IMG/VR virus record: IMGVR_UViG_3300010885_008007
Location: 1-26,626 of that record
Direction: 5' to 3' (one strand)
Source: a virus
DNA: 26,626 bases
A program made the translations under genes and the position numbers. Of this stretch, positions 22,107-26,626 are shown piece after piece. The notes beneath the pieces are model-generated. The model did not search any database. It was not told the origin of the DNA and worked only from the letters and a program-made list of their open reading frames with translations. Within the stretch, counting starts at the first letter, position 1. Each line of letters opens with the position of its first letter.

Positions 22107-25100
22107 TCTAGCAACGCCCTTCCTCTAAAACTATTTTGTAAAACAGAAGGCTTTGCCACAGAAGGCAAAGTCACAGTACGAGCAGCGATAGAAGCAGCAC
22201 CAATAGCACCGCTCTCACCTGCTGCTAATTTGCTAGGAGCGACCGGTACTACTGTATTGCCAAATTTGATAGCGGTAACGACCGTATTAGATGTCTCATA
22301 AGGATTAGTTAGATTAACTCCAGTTACATTAGTGTTGATATTAGTGACCGATCCTCCTGTTCCTGTCGTACTTCCAGAAGTACCGCCAGAATTAGCCACA
22401 ATTGGAGTATAAACCGGAGCATTAGCCATAGCAGCCTGAGCAGCTTGAGCAGCCCCGAGAGCAGCCATAGCAGCAGCCACTTCGGCTATTTTATCTTTAA
22501 GGGCTTGTAATTTCTTCTCTGTATCGGCGTTGATCTTGTCTACTGCCTCGTTGTATCTCTTTTGAGCCTCAATTAAAGACTCTTGTAAAGTCTTAGCAGC
22601 CTCAGCCAAACCTTCGTCTAAACGCTTTTTAGCGTCACCCAATGCTTTATCGAGAGCCTTTTGCGCTTCTGCCAATCCTTCGTCAAGGTTCTTTTTTGCC
22701 TCTGCTCGAGATTTAATAAGAGTTGCCATAGCGTCAGCCATAGTTTCGTCTAACTTGGCTTTAGCCTCAGCGATCTTTTCTTGGCTTGCTGCTGCTGCTT
22801 CTGATAGTGCTGCTTGATGAGCGGTTTGCGCATTGTCAAGATCTCGATTTAGAGCAGCCGAGGTTTCGCTCAATGCTTGTTTTAAGCCGTCAGATACTTC
22901 GTTGTACGCCTTCATCTGTTCTTCGGTGGAGAAGTTCAAGCCGTTATTGAGAGTCGAAGCTAGTTGATCTACGCCGTGAGCACTAATGTCATCTAGGCTG
23001 TTGTATAGATCTATAAGCGCTTGCTGTTGTTCTGGTTGAGCATTGAGAAGCGACTCAGCCATTTGATTGCCAATTTCTGGCCCATTCTTAATTACTTCTT
23101 CAATAAACTTTTGTGAGTATCCCTTACCGGCGAGCGCTGCTGCGTTAGCCTGTAATTTCTTAGCACCGGCAAGTTGCTTGGTGAGAGCGTCAGTAATTCC
23201 GCCTACGCCTTTAGTCTTAAATATGTCGCTGATATTTACGCCCATGCCAGCGGAGAAGGCAGAACGAAGCTTGTCTGCTCCGGCCTTGAGAATAGATACC
23301 TGCTTATCAGTAGCAGCCTTAATCAAATCTTGTTCTTTTTCGGCAGCCTTCTCTTTGATAGACAATAAAGTGGTTTGTAACTTTTCCTCAAGATCCGCTC
23401 TCTTTTTGGCGTAATCTTTTGCTTCGGCAGCAAGAGTCTTAGCGTAATCAGCCCGGGCATTAGCCTCGGTATCGTCATAGCGTTGCTGAGCATCTGCAAG
23501 AGCTTCGTTATATCGTTTATTAAGATCCGTTACCGTTTCGTTATACTTAGAATTAGCCTCAGTAACGGCCTCGTTATAGTCTTTATTTAGATTAGCAACC
23601 GTCTCCGCGTAGCGCTTGTTAGCCTCAGCCACCGCTTCGTCTCGATCTTTAGCAGCATTGAGAGCATCAGCGTTTGCGTCAGCAATAACTTCGTTCATAT
23701 CTTTGTAAATATCTACAACATCTTTGGCGTAATCTTTTAATTTGTCAGCGTCTTCTTCTGCTTTTTTCTTCGCTTCTTCGGCAGCAGCAGCAGCGTTAGG
23801 ATCTAGCCCGCCTGTGACAACTTTGTCTACTTTGTTTTTAGTTTTGGCTGCTGCTGCTTCTTGCTTTTTGACCAATGAATCTAATTTATTGCCAAGGCCA
23901 GTTACTTTGTCTGCTGCTTTATCAGCAAAGTCTCCTATGCCTTTAATACCGCTATTGATTAATTCCAAACCTTTTTTAGCAGCCCCGCCTACGCCCGGAA
24001 GTTTAGACAGTACGCCTAAGAATAACCGCATTGGGCCAGTAATAATCTTGACGAGGATCTCCATGTATCCGCCCCAAGCCTTGATCATTAAAGCGACCGC
24101 GCCCAATACGGCTTTAGCAATATTGACTACGATTTGGCGGAACTTTTCGCTCTTGTTCCAAAGAGTCACAAATATTGCTACAAGAGCTGCTACGGCGGTA
24201 ATGATCAAGCCCCAAGGATTAGCCTTCATAACCATATTAAGTCTGAGCATAGAAGCAGCCAGCGTGTTTGTGCTAGCAATAGTGGCTAATTGCTGACCTT
24301 TGACTAAGACTTGAATAACCGCAAAGGCTTTACTTGCTGCTGAGGTAGCAAGAATGACAGTTTTGTAAATTCCAAACGCGATCGCTCCGGCTGCTACGGC
24401 AGCGCCCAATGCGGTAACAAGAGTTTTATTCTTTTCGAGAAACCCGCCTAAAGAAGTCAATGCCGCAATGATCGGTTTTAATATTGCTAATAATGCTTGG
24501 AACGCCGGAAGTAGCGCTGCTCCAAGAGCAGCCTTAGCGTTCTCCATTTGCGCCCCGAGGGTACGCATAGTGTTCGCAGCTCCGTCAGCGGTACGCGCAT
24601 AGTCGCCCTGAGCCAGCGTTGTGTCTTTCATAATCAATGAATACGAAGCTTGAGCCTTAGCAGCAGGAGTTAGCGCGTCTTTTGTAGAATTGATTAAGCC
24701 CAAAGACATGGCTTCTGTCTTTAAGCGAGCGTCAGATAGCGCAACGCCAAATTTCTTTAGAGGTTCTGTCTCACCGGATAGACCGGAACGGAGCGCAAGG
24801 ATCGCATCGTCAATAGAAGTGTTATTGAACGAAGCCATATCCGAGGCAAGTTGAACGAGGCTCGTAGACATCTTTTGTGACTCGCCTTGACCGAGGCCGA
24901 AGGCTTGAAATAAGTTGCCGTAAGTACCGGTGGCTTCTAGCGCTGCTTGTTTAGAGATACCCATATTTACCGCAGCATCAGAGGCAAACTTTTCAACCGC
25001 AGCAGAGCCTTCACCGAACACTACATTGACTTTGCCCAGCGACTCGTTCATATTTGAGGCAGCAAGAATTACATCTTTGCCAAATTGAACTACTTGCTGA

Positions 25101-25291
25101 CCTGCGAAAGCTACGCCAATAGTTCCGGCTAGTGTCTTAAGTTTGCTAGTGAAAGTGCTAAAGCCGGAAGAAGTATTCTTCACGGTTGTGTCTAATCCTT
25201 TTAGGCTATTTTCGGCCTGAGTTAATCCTTGTTTAAGTTGCGATACATCTGCTTGAATAGATACGAGGAGCGTCTCTACGGCTGTTGCCAT
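22103..25291 (-). CDS. Tape measure protein
   Basis: 1062 residues, the longest gene in the window. N-terminal helical block with ASFNNTSIDDAILALRSGLS and GETEPLKKFG (about 150-180), typical of TP901/actinophage tape measures. Hydrophobic membrane-like segments occupy about residues 290-385. Two long coiled-coil regions (about 520-640 and 800-960) carry tandem AEANKRYAETV and AEAQKALDKALGDA type repeats. It sets tail length and probably helps DNA cross the membrane. By the usual 1.5 angstroms per residue rule this would give a tail near 150-160 nm. TAATG overlap with the preceding gene. Confidence 0.95.
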   Translation of the reverse strand: MATAVETLLVSIQADVSQLKQGLTQAENSLKGLDTTVKNTSSGFSTFTSKLKTLAGTIGVAFAGQQVVQFGKDVILAASNMNESLGKVNVVFGEGSAAVEKFASDAAVNMGISKQAALEATGTYGNLFQAFGLGQGESQKMSTSLVQLASDMASFNNTSIDDAILALRSGLSGETEPLKKFGVALSDARLKTEAMSLGLINSTKDALTPAAKAQASYSLIMKDTTLAQGDYARTADGAANTMRTLGAQMENAKAALGAALLPAFQALLAILKPIIAALTSLGGFLEKNKTLVTALGAAVAAGAIAFGIYKTVILATSAASKAFAVIQVLVKGQQLATIASTNTLAASMLRLNMVMKANPWGLIITAVAALVAIFVTLWNKSEKFRQIVVNIAKAVLGAVALMIKAWGGYMEILVKIITGPMRLFLGVLSKLPGVGGAAKKGLELINSGIKGIGDFADKAADKVTGLGNKLDSLVKKQEAAAAKTKNKVDKVVTGGLDPNAAAAAEEAKKKAEEDADKLKDYAKDVVDIYKDMNEVIADANADALNAAKDRDEAVAEANKRYAETVANLNKDYNEAVTEANSKYNETVTDLNKRYNEALADAQQRYDDTEANARADYAKTLAAEAKDYAKKRADLEEKLQTTLLSIKEKAAEKEQDLIKAATDKQVSILKAGADKLRSAFSAGMGVNISDIFKTKGVGGITDALTKQLAGAKKLQANAAALAGKGYSQKFIEEVIKNGPEIGNQMAESLLNAQPEQQQALIDLYNSLDDISAHGVDQLASTLNNGLNFSTEEQMKAYNEVSDGLKQALSETSAALNRDLDNAQTAHQAALSEAAAASQEKIAEAKAKLDETMADAMATLIKSRAEAKKNLDEGLAEAQKALDKALGDAKKRLDEGLAEAAKTLQESLIEAQKRYNEAVDKINADTEKKLQALKDKIAEVAAAMAALGAAQAAQAAMANAPVYTPIVANSGGTSGSTTGTGGSVTNINTNVTGVNLTNPYETSNTVVTAIKFGNTVVPVAPSKLAAGESGAIGAASIAARTVTLPSVAKPSVLQNSFRGRALLD

Positions 25292-25749
25292 TATTTACTC
25301 CTCAATACTTGTGCCACGCGCTGAGCAAATATGCGGTTTAACTCACCGGAGTTTATCAACTTTTGCGCTGCTGGTGTTAGGTATGGGTATTTTACTCCTG
25401 ATTTCCACAACGGAGAGCCTAGTTCGACCGCTCTGGCATAAACAACGGTTGGCCCAACTTCGGCAATATAAGTACCAAAGCCAACGCGAACTCGAGTAGA
25501 GATAGATCTTTTAAGTGCGCCGGTAATTACATTTGGGCCAGAACCGCTCGCTCCAATATGTCGAGGCGGAATTATCTTGTTGCCTTCTCGTTTGCGAGAT
25601 CCGTTATTGGCATTGATTTGCGCTTGGCGTTGAACGGCAAGACCAGCCATAGCCACGCCCATTTGCGCAGCCTTTTCGATATCACCTTCGACATTCTCCA
25701 ACGAAGCTAGAACCTCTTTAAGATTACGAACAACAATAGCACCGCTCAT
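25291..25749 (-). CDS. HK97-gp10-like head-tail/tail protein
   Basis: 152 residues: a helical N-terminus, PPRHIGASGSGPNVITGALK (about 61-80), then FGTYIAEVGPTVVYARAVEL and YPYLTPAAQ near the end. This is the pattern of HK97 gp10-like (tail completion) proteins. Such genes usually precede the major tail gene; here it follows the chaperones and overlaps them by ATGA. Its order may reflect a rearranged tail module. Confidence 0.85.
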   Translation of the reverse strand: MSGAIVVRNLKEVLASLENVEGDIEKAAQMGVAMAGLAVQRQAQINANNGSRKREGNKIIPPRHIGASGSGPNVITGALKRSISTRVRVGFGTYIAEVGPTVVYARAVELGSPLWKSGVKYPYLTPAAQKLINSGELNRIFAQRVAQVLRSK

Positions 25750-25970
25750 TGTTCGCTCATCCTCTCCGCTTCAACCTGCTGTACCGTGTGCGCGATCGAT
25801 AATAACCAATCAGCCGTTAGCGGATTGAGGTTATCTACTTGCTCTGGAGTCCAGCCAAACCTATCCGCCATTTGGTAGTAGATCCAATACTCATCAGGAT
25901 ACTCGAAATCTTCATGACGATGACCTCCTTTGAGTAGCCACTTCAATCTTTCTAACTGGCGGAAGGCGCT
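25746..25970 (-). CDS. Tail assembly chaperone, -1 frameshift extension (gpT-like)
   Basis: Open frame joined to the upstream chaperone by a -1 shift. It reads on through SAFRQLERLKWLLKGGHRHE, then YPDEYWIYYQMADRFGWTP, to TGA 25746-25748, giving 74 extra residues and a 183-residue fusion. A TTG at 25946 could start it independently, but the coding pattern extends upstream to the slip site. As in lambda gpG/gpGT, the long form would bind the tape measure and recruit tail tube subunits during assembly. Confidence 0.8.
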   Translation of the reverse strand, partial: SAFRQLERLKWLLKGGHRHEDFEYPDEYWIYYQMADRFGWTPEQVDNLNPLTADWLLSIAHTVQQVEAERMSEQ

Positions 25971-26296
25971 TTTGGGTCTTTGGCGTTTTCATCTGTATCG
26001 GCTAAAGAGGGGAACAAATATCCTTGTGCGTCTTTGGTTGCCTCGGTTAGCGCGTCATAATCAGACATAGATAATTCATCTAGGTTGTCCATTTTGATTG
26101 ACGGAATAATCATTTTAAATGACCAATCTTCAATCAACATAGCAATAAGAGCATCGCCTAGTGCCATTGCTTTAGATAGATCTCCGTCTTGTTTATCAGT
26201 AGCTCTAATGACCTTTTTACGATCTCCGACCTTTAGTGTGGAAGGGTCGCGAAGCTTGACGGTATTGCCTGACGGTAGTGTGATTTCGTTTGACAT
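25952..26296 (-). CDS. Tail assembly chaperone, short form (gpG-like)
   Basis: 114 residues beginning MSNEITLPSGNTVKLRDPST. The small beta N-terminus, helical acidic middle and poorly ordered end (DPKAPSAS) are typical of the first tail-assembly chaperone, as is position between major tail protein and tape measure. AGGAGG precedes ATG 26296. The slippery heptamer lies at codons 108-109. Confidence 0.85.
   Translation of the reverse strand: MSNEITLPSGNTVKLRDPSTLKVGDRKKVIRATDKQDGDLSKAMALGDALIAMLIEDWSFKMIIPSIKMDNLDELSMSDYDALTEATKDAQGYLFPSLADTDENAKDPKAPSAS
25970..25976 (-). promoter_or_regulatory. -1 ribosomal frameshift site CCCAAAA
   Basis: On the minus strand the chaperone frame reads C CCA AAA, a perfect X XXY YYZ heptamer. 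Tandem slippage to CCC AAA continues in the -1 frame without a stop to 25746. Confidence 0.82.
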
Positions 26297-26337
26297 TATG
26301 CCTCCTGTTTGGGTTGCCTTCCTTCAATAATAGCAGG

Positions 26338-26394
26338 GAGTAGGGGCGTGGGATAGCGGGAAGGCAGTCGCTATCAACCTAACCGCCCCTACTC
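26338..26394 (-). promoter_or_regulatory. Two-tier RNA hairpin between major tail and chaperone genes
   Basis: A perfect 11-bp outer stem (GAGTAGGGGCG at 26338-26348 with CGCCCCTACTC at 26384-26394) encloses a perfect 7-bp inner stem (GATAGCG 26352-26358 with CGCTATC 26369-26375). No T tract follows in the transcription direction. It may attenuate or stabilise the transcript to set the high tube to low chaperone ratio. Confidence 0.7.
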
Positions 26395-26403
26395 TTGGAA
26401 CTA

Positions 26404-26626
26404 TTAGTCGTTGATTGTTGTGTATGTATTGCTTGGAAGTGCGTTCTGTAAAGAGAAAGCAATCGGAGCAAATCCACCAAGAGCGCCAGCGTCAGTTGTA
26501 TTAGCCATTGCGTTGATATCGCAAGTGACTTGAACATAATCTTGACCGCGTTCAATCACGGCTGCTGTATAAGCACCCTTAGTGATCGTAGCAATCAAGC
26601 CAAGAGCGTCAGCGCCTGAGCCGTAT
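26404..26626 (-). CDS. Probable major tail (tube) protein, C-terminal part
   Basis: The frame is open to the window edge, so only the last 73 residues are seen, ending LQNALPSNTYTTIND. The visible part is beta-rich (IATITKGAYTAAVIERGQDY, then VQVTCDIN). The tube-protein call rests on position, just before the chaperones and followed by a strong hairpin. A capsid or other structural protein is less likely but not excluded. The TTG at 26598 is internal. Confidence 0.62.
   Translation of the reverse strand, partial: YGSGADALGLIATITKGAYTAAVIERGQDYVQVTCDINAMANTTDAGALGGFAPIAFSLQNALPSNTYTTIND

Noticed and set aside
23742-24296. 184-codon plus-strand frame inside the tape measure gene
   Set aside because: Opposite an alanine/lysine-rich coding sequence, which commonly leaves the antisense open; no recognisable domain.
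1-26626. tRNA genes, integrase or lysogeny module
   Set aside because: Intergenic gaps are short and show no tRNA cloverleaf; no recombinase or CI-like repressor was recognised.

Overview
The window looks like part of a virulent, long-tailed (siphovirus-type) double-stranded DNA phage of an actinobacterium. A WhiB-family iron-sulfur regulator (8550-8891), a family largely confined to actinobacteria and their phages, is the best host marker. A transglycosylase-like cell-wall enzyme and base composition judged by eye to be moderate fit an aquatic actinobacterium, but that host is an inference. No integrase, immunity repressor, tRNA, CRISPR array or insertion sequence was found. Almost every gene lies on the minus strand, so transcription runs right to left.

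From the right edge leftwards, the order is: end of a probable major tail protein (26404-26626), two tail-assembly chaperone frames joined by a -1 ribosomal frameshift at a CCCAAAA heptamer, an HK97-gp10-like protein, the tape measure (22103-25291), a distal-tail-like protein, several fibre or adhesin proteins including a very glycine-rich one with three repeated modules (16784-19303), a tail hub-like protein, a membrane protein, a CHAP endolysin and a holin-like protein. A strong terminator (13758-13790) closes this late block.

The next block (11.6-13.7 kb) holds a DUF6378-like protein, a metallophosphoesterase and a GNAT-like acetyltransferase. One small plus-strand gene (11408-11605) faces it. 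After a promoter region at 11.27-11.40 kb comes a replication and recombination block: a putative annealing protein, a winged-helix protein, a Cas4/RecB-like nuclease, WhiB, and a replication initiator gene containing four GTCGCCCCGT iterons that probably mark the origin. A promoter with two GTAACNGTTAC-type operator palindromes (7626-7664) precedes a RusA-like resolvase. A dense run of very small genes (4.2-7.0 kb) follows, many with paired CxxC motifs, then an HNH nuclease, SSB and a helix-turn-helix protein.

The most interesting part is the left end (1-3091). A ParB-like protein, a TET/JBP-type 2-oxoglutarate/Fe(II) dioxygenase, an alpha-glutamyl/putrescinyl-thymine pyrophosphorylase-like (amino acid:DNA transferase) protein and an FAD-dependent amine/amino-acid-oxidase-like protein form one overlapping operon. 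With the GNAT protein at 11.6 kb, this reads as a DNA base hypermodification pathway: oxidise the methyl group of a pyrimidine in DNA, replace the hydroxyl with an amino acid, trim it oxidatively to an aminomethyl group, and possibly acetylate it. Starting that route with a TET-type enzyme would be an unusual combination. The base (thymine or 5-methylcytosine), the activating kinase and any methyltransferase cannot be determined from this window.
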